From an uncultured Senegalimassilia sp. (GTDB lineage: Bacteria; Actinomycetota; Coriobacteriia; Coriobacteriales; Eggerthellaceae): a stretch of 64,000 bases of DNA. Of the stretch, positions 1-8,290 are shown one piece after another. Every line of letters begins with the position of its first letter. Position 1 is the stretch's first letter. The position numbers were made by a program, and so were the translations under genes. The notes below the pieces were generated by a model. That model did not search any database and was not told the origin of the DNA. It was given only the letters and a program-made list of their open reading frames with translations. The stretch spans positions 186,001 through 250,000 of the forward strand of contig NZ_CAKTVU010000001.1 in NCBI RefSeq assembly GCF_934630535.1, given 5' to 3'.

Positions 1-11
1 GAGGAATAAGG

Positions 12-694
<683 letters not shown>

Positions 695-698
<4 letters not shown>

Positions 699-2836
699 GC
701 GACGAGCAGAATGTAGCGGAGGCGCCGCAGGAGGGCGCCTCCGCGGCCGAAGCGGCGCCGGCTGCTCCCAAGCGCCGCCCGGGCCGTCCGCGCAAAAGCG
801 CCGCCTCGTCGGGCAAGGCCTCTTCCGAAGCTTCTCCCGACGTCGCGCCCGCTTCCCCGGCCGATGGGGCCGATAGCGCCCCGAAAACGCCGGCCAGGCG
901 CCGCCCGGGCCGCCCTCGCAAGAAGGCCGCGCCCGCCCAAGAGGCCGAAGCCGCCCCTGCCGCAAAGGCAGCCCCCTCCGCAAGGCCCGCTTCCGCCGCG
1001 AAGGCGAAAAAGGCGAAGGAAACCCCCATCGAACCCGAAGCCGCCGCGCCCAAGGCGCAGGCTGCCGAAAGCGCCCAGGCCGCCGAGGTCGTCGCCGGCA
1101 CGCCGGCAAGACGCCGTCCGGGCCGTTCGCATAAGAAGATCGCCACCGCGCCCGTCGCCGCCCATGCGGCACTCGTGCAGGATGCGTCCGAGAAGCAGCA
1201 GGCTCCCGAATCCGCCGAAGCCGCACAGGCGCCCGCCGAGGCGGCCGGTTCCGAGCAGCAGGCGCCCGCCCAGGACATGGCCCCGGGCCGCGCCGCACGC
1301 GCCGCGCGCACGCCGCGCAAATCGGTGCGTGCCCAAGGCGCCAACCGCGAAGGCCGCGCCGAGCAGCATGAGGGCCGCGGCAAGTCCGAAGCCCGCGAAG
1401 GCGCCGAGCGCTCCGAGGGCCGCAACTCCGGCAACGCCGGCGCGGATCGCCATCAGCGCAACGACCGTAACGGTCGCAAGAACGGCAACGACCGCAACGA
1501 CCGCCACCAGCGTCACCAGCGCAACAACAACCGTGAGGTAGTCCCCAGCGTCAACAAAGAGGACCTGGCCAAGCTCAAGGTGGCCGAGCTGCGCGCGAAG
1601 GCCGCCGAGCTCGATGTCGACGTGGCGGGCTTGAAGAAGGCCGAGCTCATCGACGCCGTATACGATGCGTCCTTGAAGGCCGAGGGCTTCATCGAGGTCG
1701 AGGGCGTCCTCGACATCATGCAGGACGGTTACGGCTTCCTGCGCACCAATGGCTATCTGCCCAGCGAGCAGGATTGCTACGTGGGGCTTTCCACCATCCG
1801 TCGCAACGGCCTGCGCAAGGGCGACAAGATCACCGGCACCACGCGCCCGGCGCGCCCCAACGAGAAGTACGCGGCAGTGCAGAAGGTGGCCACCGTCAAC
1901 GGCAAGCCCGTCGAGGAGCTGGGCCGTCGCGTGCGCTTCGGCGACCTCACGCCGGTCTATCCCGATGAGTGCCTGACCATGGAGCATGGTCACTCCACCA
2001 TCACGGCGCGCGTCATCGACCTGGTCAGCCCCATCGGCAAGGGCCAGCGCGGTCTGATCGTCAGCCCGCCGAAAGCCGGCAAGACCACCATCTTGAAGGA
2101 CATCGCCGCGGCCATCAGCGCCAACAACCCCGAGGTGCATCTCATGTGCCTTTTGGTAGATGAGCGCCCCGAGGAAGTCACCGACATGCAGCGCTCCATC
2201 AAGGGCGAGGTCATCTCCTCCACCTTCGACATGCCCACCGAAAACCACATCCAGGTTTCCGAGCTGGTCATCGAGCGTGCAAAACGCCTGGTGGAGGACG
2301 GCAAGGACGTTGTGGTGCTGCTCGACAGCCTCACGCGCCTGGCGCGCGCCTACAACCTGGCGCAGCCCGCATCCGGGCGCATCCTGTCCGGCGGCGTGGA
2401 TTCCACGGCCTTGTACCCGCCGAAGAAGTTCCTGGGCGCTGCCCGAAACATCGAAGGCGGCGGCAGCCTGACCATCCTCGCCTCGGCGTTGGTGGAAACG
2501 GGCTCGAAGATGGACGAGGTCATCTTCGAGGAGTTCAAGGGTACGGGCAACATGGAGCTCAAGCTCGACCGCAACCTGGCCGATCGACGCATCTTCCCGG
2601 CCATCGATCCGGTGGCGTCGGGCACGCGCAAGGAGGACCTGCTGCTCGATCCGCAGAAGGCGCCGCTGATCTGGGGAGTACGTCGCATCCTGGCGAACAC
2701 GAACAACACCGAGCGCGCCATGGACATGCTCATCAAGTCCCTGAAGCGCACCGACGACAACGACGAGTTCCTCAGCCGCACGGCGAAAAAGGCCCAGCAC
2801 GCCAACGGCAACGCAAACGCAAACCTGGAGTTCTAG
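695..2836 (+). CDS. rho: Transcription termination factor Rho with long basic N-terminal extension
   Basis: Rho is the hexameric RNA-dependent ATPase/helicase that ends transcription. The 713-residue protein has an Ala/Pro/Glu/Arg-rich, low-complexity N-terminus of about 285 residues. This holds three AT-hook-like RRPGRPRK/RRPGRSHK blocks (about residues 26-34, 67-76, 138-148) and an Asn/Arg/Asp/His-rich stretch near 245-280. The Rho_N helical domain begins near residue 290, then comes the RNA-binding fold and the ATPase core with Walker A SPPKAGKTT (457-465) and Walker B VVVLLDSLTRLARAYN. E. coli Rho has about 420 residues, so the extra length is all N-terminal; long basic insertions are known in actinobacterial Rho. 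It overlaps the upstream aldolase gene by four bases. Confidence 0.97.
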
Positions 2837-2851
2837 GGGAGACACATACAC

Positions 2852-4879
2852 ATGGCAACAATGCATGACAACACCGAAACGGTTGCCTGGCCCAAGCGCG
2901 CGGTGGTCACGGCCGGCATGCCCTACGGCAACAAGCCGTTGCATTTCGGGCATATCGCCGGCGTGTTCGTGCCCGCCGACTGCTTCGCGCGCTTCCTGCG
3001 CGACCGCATCGGCGCGGAGAACGTCCGCTTCATCAGCGGCACGGACTGCTTCGGCTCGCCCATCAACGAGGGCTACCGCAAGCTGGTGGAGGCCGGCGAG
3101 TTCGATGGCACCATCGAGGATTACGTGCTGCGCAACCATAACCGTCAGAAGGACACGCTGGAGTCCTACGACATCAGCCTGGACATCTACGAGGGCTCCA
3201 ACATCGGGCATTCCGGCGAGGTCCATCAGCTCATCAGCGAGGCGTTCATCAAGAAGCTGCACGAGAACGGCTGGCTTCAGAAGCGCGCGACGCTGCAGTT
3301 CTACGACCCCGAGGCGGGCACGTTCCTGAACGGCCGTCAGGTGCAGGGCCACTGCCCCGTGCAGGGCTGCAAGTCCGAGCACGCCTATGCCGACGAGTGC
3401 GATTTGGGCCACAGCTACGCACCGGAGGACCTTATCGCGCCGAAGTCCTCGCTCACCGGCGTCACGCCCGAGATGCGCCCGGTGGAGAACTGGTACTTCG
3501 ACCTGCCGGCGTTCAACGCCTTCCTGAAGCAGCACGTGGAGGCGCTCGAGGCCGACCCCGAGGTGCGTCCCATCGTGCCGCAGACCATCAAGGAGTTCCT
3601 GGCCCCGCCGGTGGTCTACATCAAAAACGAGCTGTACGACCAGTACCTGGAAATCGCCGACAAGCTTGCGCATCACCAGTACCATGAGGCCGAGAAGGGC
3701 AAGCAGTCCTTCGAGATCGAGTTCGACACCATCGACGACCGCGATGCGGCGCGCGACGTGCTTGCCGCGGCGGGCATCCGCTTCCGCACGGGCAAGGCGC
3801 TCGTTCCCTTCCGCATCACCGGCAACATCGAGTGGGGCGTGAAGGCGCCGGTCATCGACGGGCTCGAGGGCCTGACGGTGTGGTGCTGGCCCGAAAGCCT
3901 GTGGGCTCCCATGAGCTTCACCATGGCCATCAACGACAAGATGGGCCTGCCGCGCGGCAGCTGGCGCGACTTCTGGTGCTCGGAGGACGCGCAGGTCTAC
4001 CAGTTCATCGGCCAGGACAACCTGTACTTCTACGGCGTGGCCCAGCCGGCGCTCATCGAGGCGCTGCGCCCGGGTGACATCCTTGCGCCCGGCGAGACCG
4101 ACACGCCCCTGCGCCAGACCAGCCTCATCGCCAACCACCACATCCTGTTGGGCAACAAGAAGGCCTCTTCTTCGGGCTCGGTCAAGCCGCCCACGGCCGA
4201 CGAGCTGCTCGAGCACTATACCGTCGAGCAGCTGCGCGCCCACTTCCTGGCCCTTGGCCTGGACCAGAAGTCCGTTGGCTTCAAACCCAAGCCCTTCGAT
4301 CCCGATGAGGCAAAGCGCAACGACCCGCGCGTGGCCGACCCGGTGCTCAAGGAAGGCACGCTGCTCACCAACGTGTTCAACCGCCTGGCCCGCAGCTGCT
4401 TCTACGAGGCGCAGAAGAACTTCGAGGGCTGGATGCCGCTCGGCGAGGTGTCGCCCGAGGTGCGCAAGCGCGCGCAGGCATGCATGAACGAGTACGACAG
4501 GACCATGCACAAGGCAGAGCTGCACACGGTCATGTCCATCATGGATACGTTCATCCGCTGGGCGAACAAGTACTGGACGGACAACATCCGCACCGCCGAG
4601 AAGGAAGGCGACGAGCAGCTGCGCCGTCAGGTGCTCGTGGACTGCTTCTACCTGCTTCGCGTATCCACGCTGCTCATGCATCCCGTGGTGCCGAAGGGCT
4701 GCGAGAAGATCGCCGATTACCTCAGCTTCGAGTTCGACGACTTCTTCAGCTGGAACTTCGATTTCGAGGGCATGGACGAGCTGTGCCATGGCTCCGAGCT
4801 TGAGGACGGGCGTCATCGCATCCGCGAGCTTCCCCCGCGCTTCGACTTCTTCTCGAAGCACCCCTCGCAGTTCAAGTAG
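2852..4879 (+). CDS. metG: Methionyl-tRNA synthetase-like class I tRNA ligase with degenerate KMSKS
   Basis: A 675-residue class I aminoacyl-tRNA synthetase of MetRS type. The HIGH box is HFGH (31-34) after AGMPYGNKPL. A zinc-knuckle insertion is present (GHCPVQGCKSEHAYADECD), and the core helices YQFIGQDNLYFYGVAQPALI and WPESLWAPMSF align with MetRS. The loop where KMSKS should be reads KKASSSG (436-442), so the second lysine is replaced by serine, and the canonical GTDE/H..G segment is GTDCFGSP. An anticodon-binding helical domain follows, without a C-terminal tRNA-binding (EMAP) domain. The start is 15 bp after the rho stop with GGGGAGA upstream, so it is likely co-transcribed with rho. 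Whether this is the housekeeping MetRS or a paralogue cannot be settled here. Confidence 0.8.
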   Translation: MATMHDNTETVAWPKRAVVTAGMPYGNKPLHFGHIAGVFVPADCFARFLRDRIGAENVRFISGTDCFGSPINEGYRKLVEAGEFDGTIEDYVLRNHNRQKDTLESYDISLDIYEGSNIGHSGEVHQLISEAFIKKLHENGWLQKRATLQFYDPEAGTFLNGRQVQGHCPVQGCKSEHAYADECDLGHSYAPEDLIAPKSSLTGVTPEMRPVENWYFDLPAFNAFLKQHVEALEADPEVRPIVPQTIKEFLAPPVVYIKNELYDQYLEIADKLAHHQYHEAEKGKQSFEIEFDTIDDRDAARDVLAAAGIRFRTGKALVPFRITGNIEWGVKAPVIDGLEGLTVWCWPESLWAPMSFTMAINDKMGLPRGSWRDFWCSEDAQVYQFIGQDNLYFYGVAQPALIEALRPGDILAPGETDTPLRQTSLIANHHILLGNKKASSSGSVKPPTADELLEHYTVEQLRAHFLALGLDQKSVGFKPKPFDPDEAKRNDPRVADPVLKEGTLLTNVFNRLARSCFYEAQKNFEGWMPLGEVSPEVRKRAQACMNEYDRTMHKAELHTVMSIMDTFIRWANKYWTDNIRTAEKEGDEQLRRQVLVDCFYLLRVSTLLMHPVVPKGCEKIADYLSFEFDDFFSWNFDFEGMDELCHGSELEDGRHRIRELPPRFDFFSKHPSQFK

Positions 4880-4903
4880 GGTTTCAAAGCACGGCATCCG
4901 ATC

Positions 4904-4942
4904 AGGCTGGCCAGCTGCGGCAACGCGGCTGGCCGGCCTTTT
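4904..4942 (+). terminator. Rho-independent terminator after metG-like gene
   Basis: Arms 4904-4915 (AGGCTGGCCAGC) and 4928-4939 (GCTGGCCGGCCT) pair over 12 bp with one G-U pair, and TTTT follows. It separates the synthetase from rnhA. Confidence 0.75.
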
Positions 4943-4969
4943 CATGGGTGCGGAAAGATTGGTTTGCAT

Positions 4970-5449
4970 ATGCATGTTGATTTGTATTCCGACGGCGCCT
5001 CGCGGGGCAACCCCGGGCCGGGCGGGTACGGCAGCATCCTGCGCTTCATCGACAGCAAGGGCGGGGTGCACGAGCGGGAGTTCTCGCAGGGGTACCGTTG
5101 CACCACGAACAACCGCATGGAGCTGCTCGGCGCCATCGTGGCCCTCGAGGCGCTCAAGCGCCCCTGCCACGTGACGCTGTACTCCGATTCCCAGTATCTG
5201 GTGAACGCGTTCAACCAGCATTGGGTGGACGGTTGGCTCAAGCGCGGGTGGAAGAACTCTCAGAAGCAGCCGGTGAAGAACTCCGATCTGTGGAAGCGCA
5301 TGCTCAAGGCGAAGGAACCTCACGATGTGGAGTTCGTCTGGGTCAAGGGGCATGCCGGTCATGCCGAGAACGAGCGTTGCGACGCGCTGGCAACCTCTGC
5401 GGCCGACGACCCGTCGCGCCATAAGGAGGACGTGGGCTTCCGCGGGTAG
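4970..5449 (+). CDS. rnhA: Ribonuclease HI
   Basis: Ribonuclease HI cuts the RNA strand of RNA-DNA hybrids (R-loops, primers). The carboxylate tetrad is visible, counting from the ATG at 4970: D8 in YSDGASRGNPGPGGYG, E51 in NNRMEL, D73 in YSDSQYL and D138 in NERCDALA, with the flexible-loop histidine in GHAGHAEN. The length of 159 residues is typical. An in-frame TTG six bases upstream (4964) has better spacing to GGAAAG and is a possible alternative start; I keep the ATG. The gene lies between two terminator-like hairpins, so it is probably a single-gene unit. Confidence 0.95.
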   Translation: MHVDLYSDGASRGNPGPGGYGSILRFIDSKGGVHEREFSQGYRCTTNNRMELLGAIVALEALKRPCHVTLYSDSQYLVNAFNQHWVDGWLKRGWKNSQKQPVKNSDLWKRMLKAKEPHDVEFVWVKGHAGHAENERCDALATSAADDPSRHKEDVGFRG

Positions 5450-5474
5450 GTGCTTGCGCAAAGCGTCGTAAGGG

Positions 5475-5529
5475 ACGGGCGGCTGGAGCTGGCGGCGCGG
5501 AAACGCGCCGCTTCGCCCCAGCCGCCCGT
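5475..5529 (+). terminator. Nested inverted repeat after rnhA
   Basis: Outer arms 5475-5486 and 5518-5529 (ACGGGCGGCTGG / CCAGCCGCCCGT) are a perfect 12-bp inverted repeat. An inner perfect 8-bp hairpin sits inside (5492-5499 / 5504-5511, loop GAAA). Only a weak T-rich tail follows, so termination is likely but not certain. Confidence 0.6.
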
Positions 5530-5650
5530 TCTCCATAAATGCCGGTTGCCTCACCTGGGGGTATGCCCGTTCAGTGCAAAAGGTTCCGCGTTCGTTGCCA
5601 GGGTGATACAGTAGCGGGGACGACTTTGAAACCGAGTAGGAGGTTCGTGC

Positions 5651-6880
5651 ATGCAACAGGAAATGAAGCTGCGCCGCCGCATCGCCGGCGGGGCTATGGC
5701 TTGCGTCCTGTCTTGCGGGCTCATGGTCCCGCAGCTGGCATTCGCCACCCCTGATTCATCTTCCAAGCAGGCCGAGGCCCAGGCGGTCCTGGCCTCGCTC
5801 AACTCCATGCAGTACAAGCTCGATCAGGCGTCCGCCGATTACGGCCAGGCGCTCGAGGAGCAGGCTCAGGCACAGCAATCCGCCGATCAGGCGCAGGAGC
5901 GCATCGACCAGATCAACGTCGAGATCGCCGATGTGCAGTCCCGTTTGGGCGATCGCGCGCAAAGCATGTACCGCACGGGCGCCAGCTCATTTTTGGACCT
6001 GTTGCTCGGGTCCACGTCGTTCAGCGAGTTCGCCACGAACTGGGATCTTCTGAACAAGGTCAACGATAACGACGCCGAGCTCGTGCAGCGCAACAAGGAC
6101 CTGCGCACCGAGGCCCAGGAGCAGAAGGCAACCTTCGAAGAGCAGAGCCGCACCGCCGCTGCCAAGGCCTCCGAGGCCAAGCAGATCCAGGACGAGGCCC
6201 AGGCCACCGTCAACTCCATGCAGCAAACCTATGACGGCCTTTCTGCCGAGGTTGCCACGCTGGTCGAGGAAGAGCGTGCCGCCCAGGCCGCCGCTGCCGC
6301 CGCAACCGCCCAGCAGACCGTCGACCAGTCCGCTGCCCAGGCTACCCAGCGCATGGGCATCGCCGCTGCCACGAACAACAACGCCAATGCCGGCGGCAAT
6401 GGCGGCAATGGCGGCAACGGCGGCAACGGCGGCGCCGCCGACAATGGCGGCGGCAACACGTGGACCGACAACGGCGGTTCCGACAACGGTGGTGGGACCG
6501 ACAACGGCGGTTCCGGCAACACGGGCGGTTCCAGCAGTTGGACGCCGTCTTATAACGCCTCCACGGGCAACGCCATCGTCGACCGTGCTTACAGCTGCAT
6601 CGGCGCACCGTATGTGTGGGGTGGCGTCGGCCCCGACGGCTTCGACTGCTCCGGCTTGGTCAGCTATGCCCTGACCGGCAGCTATTCGCGCTATGGCACC
6701 ACGTACACGTTCATGGGCATGTCCCAGGTCTCTGACCCGCAGCCCGGCGATATCTGCACCAGCTGGTCGCACTGCGGCATCTACATCGGCGGCGGCCAGA
6801 TGATCCATGCCCCAACCTTCGGTCAGACGGTGTGCGTCAGCTCCGTGCAGTCCGACATGATCATCGTGCGTCCCTGGTAG
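5651..6880 (+). CDS. Secreted NlpC/P60 peptidoglycan endopeptidase with coiled-coil N-terminus
   Basis: A 409-residue exported cell-wall hydrolase. Residues 1-32 are a signal peptide with a basic start (KLRRR), a hydrophobic core and an AFA cleavage site. Residues about 35-220 are Gln/Glu/Ala-rich coiled coil, as in RipA/PcsB-like hydrolases. A Gly/Asn/Ser-rich linker (about 240-300) leads to a C-terminal NlpC/P60 domain with the catalytic triad C333 (DGFDCSGLV), H374 (WSHCGIYIGGG) and H386 (MIHAP). Members of this family cleave the D-Glu-diamino-acid bond of stem peptides, and the coiled coil is usually regulatory. A perfect AGGAGG lies just upstream of the ATG. It is monocistronic and ends in a strong bidirectional terminator. 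Confidence 0.93.
   Translation: MQQEMKLRRRIAGGAMACVLSCGLMVPQLAFATPDSSSKQAEAQAVLASLNSMQYKLDQASADYGQALEEQAQAQQSADQAQERIDQINVEIADVQSRLGDRAQSMYRTGASSFLDLLLGSTSFSEFATNWDLLNKVNDNDAELVQRNKDLRTEAQEQKATFEEQSRTAAAKASEAKQIQDEAQATVNSMQQTYDGLSAEVATLVEEERAAQAAAAAATAQQTVDQSAAQATQRMGIAAATNNNANAGGNGGNGGNGGNGGAADNGGGNTWTDNGGSDNGGGTDNGGSGNTGGSSSWTPSYNASTGNAIVDRAYSCIGAPYVWGGVGPDGFDCSGLVSYALTGSYSRYGTTYTFMGMSQVSDPQPGDICTSWSHCGIYIGGGQMIHAPTFGQTVCVSSVQSDMIIVRPW
6385..6540 (+). repeat. Gly/Asn-rich coding repeat (linker of NlpC/P60 protein)
   Basis: Short tandem GGCGGCAAYGGC-type units encode a GGNGGNGGNGG-like linker followed by repeated DNGGS/DNGGG blocks. It is a low-complexity linker prone to length change by slippage. 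Confidence 0.85.
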
Positions 6881-7192
6881 CGTTACCGCTCTAGCGGCGC
6901 TTCGGCAAGCATGCAAGCCGGCAGCGAAATACCTGCAGCAAACAACAAGCCCCAAGCTGTTCCATCAGCTTGGGGCTTGTTCGCGTTTACGGGGGCGTTG
7001 CCGGTTCTGCGGGAAAGGCCGCCCGTGAGTCGGGCTCTGCGAAAGGGGCGCTGGCTAAGGCGCGCCTGTGAACGCCGTCCCCTTGGCAGTGGGGAAGGGG
7101 ACGGTGTTCATGAAGGGGGCACCGGCAAAGCTATGCCGGCAGGGCGCGCAACCTCGATCGGCGGCGCGTGCCTTCGCTTGCGCGAAGCTAAC
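6881..7192. other. 312-bp convergent intergenic region with two hairpins
   Basis: Between the NlpC/P60 gene and engB I see no plausible gene. It holds the terminator at 6944-6981 and a second strong hairpin at 7070-7109 (15-bp arms, one G-U pair). A small CTTCGC-TTGC-GCGAAG hairpin lies near 7172-7187 and would act as the end of engB on the minus strand. Confidence 0.6.
6944..6981. terminator. Bidirectional terminator
   Basis: A perfect 16-bp inverted repeat, AACAAGCCCCAAGCTG (6944-6959) and its complement (6966-6981), with a six-base loop, sits in a convergent intergenic region. It suits termination of the NlpC/P60 gene and may also stop engB transcription. Confidence 0.85.
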
Positions 7193-7777
7193 TTAACCCT
7201 CGCAGGCCTGCGTGATGAGCTTGCGCAAGGCGTCGAAGCCGTCGCGCTTCTCGCTGGACGTCACCAGCATGGGCACGTCGTCGGGCAGGGCAAGTTGGCG
7301 GCGCAGCACCGCAACCTGCTTGTTCTGCTGGTTGCGGGAGAGCTTGTCGGACTTCGTGAGCACCACAGCGAAGGGAAGCCCCGCCTCCATAAGGAAGTTG
7401 ATCATGTTCAAGTCGAGCTGCTGCGCTTCGTGGCGAATGTCCACCAGGCTGACCACCAGCGCGAAGTTGCGATCCTGGTTGAAATAGCCCTCGATCAGCT
7501 CCGCCCAGCGGCCCTTCTCGGATTTCGCCACGCGCGCGTAGCCGTAGCCGGGCAGGTCGACGAAGCGGGCGCCTTCGGTTGCGAAGAAGTTGATGGTGGA
7601 CGTCTTGCCGGGCTTCTGCGAGACCTTCGCCAGGCTTTTGCGGCCGAACAGGGCGTTGAGCATGGACGACTTGCCCACGTTCGAACGGCCGGCGAACGCC
7701 ACTTCCGGAAGCGTCGAGGGCGGCAGCTGCGATGAGATGCCGAACGAGCGCTCGAAGGTTACATTGTTGAAGTTCAT
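7193..7777 (-). CDS. engB: Ribosome-biogenesis GTPase EngB (YihA/YsxC)
   Basis: EngB is an essential small GTPase that assists assembly of the large ribosomal subunit. The 194-residue protein shows G1 GRSNVGKSS, the switch I region around PGKTSTINFF, G3 DLPGYGYA, G4 TKSD and G5 TSS, the standard YihA layout. I start at the ATG at 7777 (MNFNNVTFERS) because GGAG lies just upstream and the family begins there; the open frame continues 33 codons further without support. It is convergent with the NlpC/P60 gene and divergent from the metal-ATPase unit. Confidence 0.96.
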   Translation of the reverse strand: MNFNNVTFERSFGISSQLPPSTLPEVAFAGRSNVGKSSMLNALFGRKSLAKVSQKPGKTSTINFFATEGARFVDLPGYGYARVAKSEKGRWAELIEGYFNQDRNFALVVSLVDIRHEAQQLDLNMINFLMEAGLPFAVVLTKSDKLSRNQQNKQVAVLRRQLALPDDVPMLVTSSEKRDGFDALRKLITQACEG

Positions 7778-7902
7778 ACGATGCTCCAAATGGTTCGAAG
7801 TTGTGCTTGCATCATGATAGCGTGCTTCGCCGTGCGGATATGCCCACGTCATCGGCCATCCGCAATAATCCCGCATGACGGCAAACGGCGATTTCGAGAA
7901 TT

Positions 7903-7943
7903 AAAGTTGACTTTGATTGACAATATGTCACCTGCATCATACT
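7903..7943 (+). promoter_or_regulatory. Promoter with two inverted repeats before the metal-ATPase unit
   Basis: A consensus TTGACA (7917-7922) is followed 15 bp later by CATACT (7938-7943), a plausible sigma-70-type promoter. Two short perfect inverted repeats overlap its -35 side: AAAGT-TG-ACTTT (7903-7914) and TGACA-ATA-TGTCA (7918-7930). This AT-rich patch stands out from its surroundings. The arrangement suggests an operator for a metal-responsive repressor; no regulator gene is adjacent. Confidence 0.55.
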
Positions 7944-8023
7944 CTTTCGTGCGGAGTAAAAGTTTTTGGGGTCGAACATTGCTGGGTCCACAGCGGTGGA
8001 CAGCACAAGGAAGGACGAAGATC

Positions 8024-8275
8024 ATGAAACTCAAGAAGCGCGATGGTTGGATGATTGCCGGTGGTTTCGCTCTGGGCACGCTGGGCTTGAAGGCTCTGAG
8101 CAGCTCTGCGGCGAAGAAGTGCTACGTGCAGGGCGTTGCCAAGGGCCTGCAGGCAAAGGCCGCCTATCAGGATGTGGTCGAGCAGGCCAAGGCCCAGGTC
8201 GACGATATCGTGGCCGAGGCAAGCTACATCAACGAGTCCGCTAAGACCGAGCAGCCCGCGGCCGATGGCGAATAG
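8024..8275 (+). CDS. Small single-pass membrane protein linked to the metal ATPase (DUF6110-like)
   Basis: This 83-residue protein starts MKLKKRDGWMIAGGFALGT, a short hydrophobic segment (about residues 9-26) after a basic start. A charged, helical Ala/Lys/Gln tail (residues 30-83) follows. I recall similar small proteins (DUF6110 type) encoded beside heavy-metal P-type ATPases, but this assignment is from memory. The next gene, the P1B ATPase, begins 15 bp downstream, so the two are almost surely co-transcribed and probably act together in metal export or as an accessory subunit or chaperone. An AAGGACGAAG site precedes the ATG. No catalytic motif is present. Confidence 0.7.
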   Translation: MKLKKRDGWMIAGGFALGTLGLKALSSSAAKKCYVQGVAKGLQAKAAYQDVVEQAKAQVDDIVAEASYINESAKTEQPAADGE

Positions 8276-8290
8276 CGCGAAGACATCGCT

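Noticed and set aside
6385..6540. Possible CRISPR-like or tandem repeat array
   Set aside because: The repeats are short GGC/AAC codons within the NlpC/P60 frame that encode a Gly/Asn linker; there are no spacers.
6911..7735. 274-residue plus-strand frame across the engB region
   Set aside because: It begins in the terminator region and reads the engB antisense; engB has a full GTPase motif set on the minus strand.
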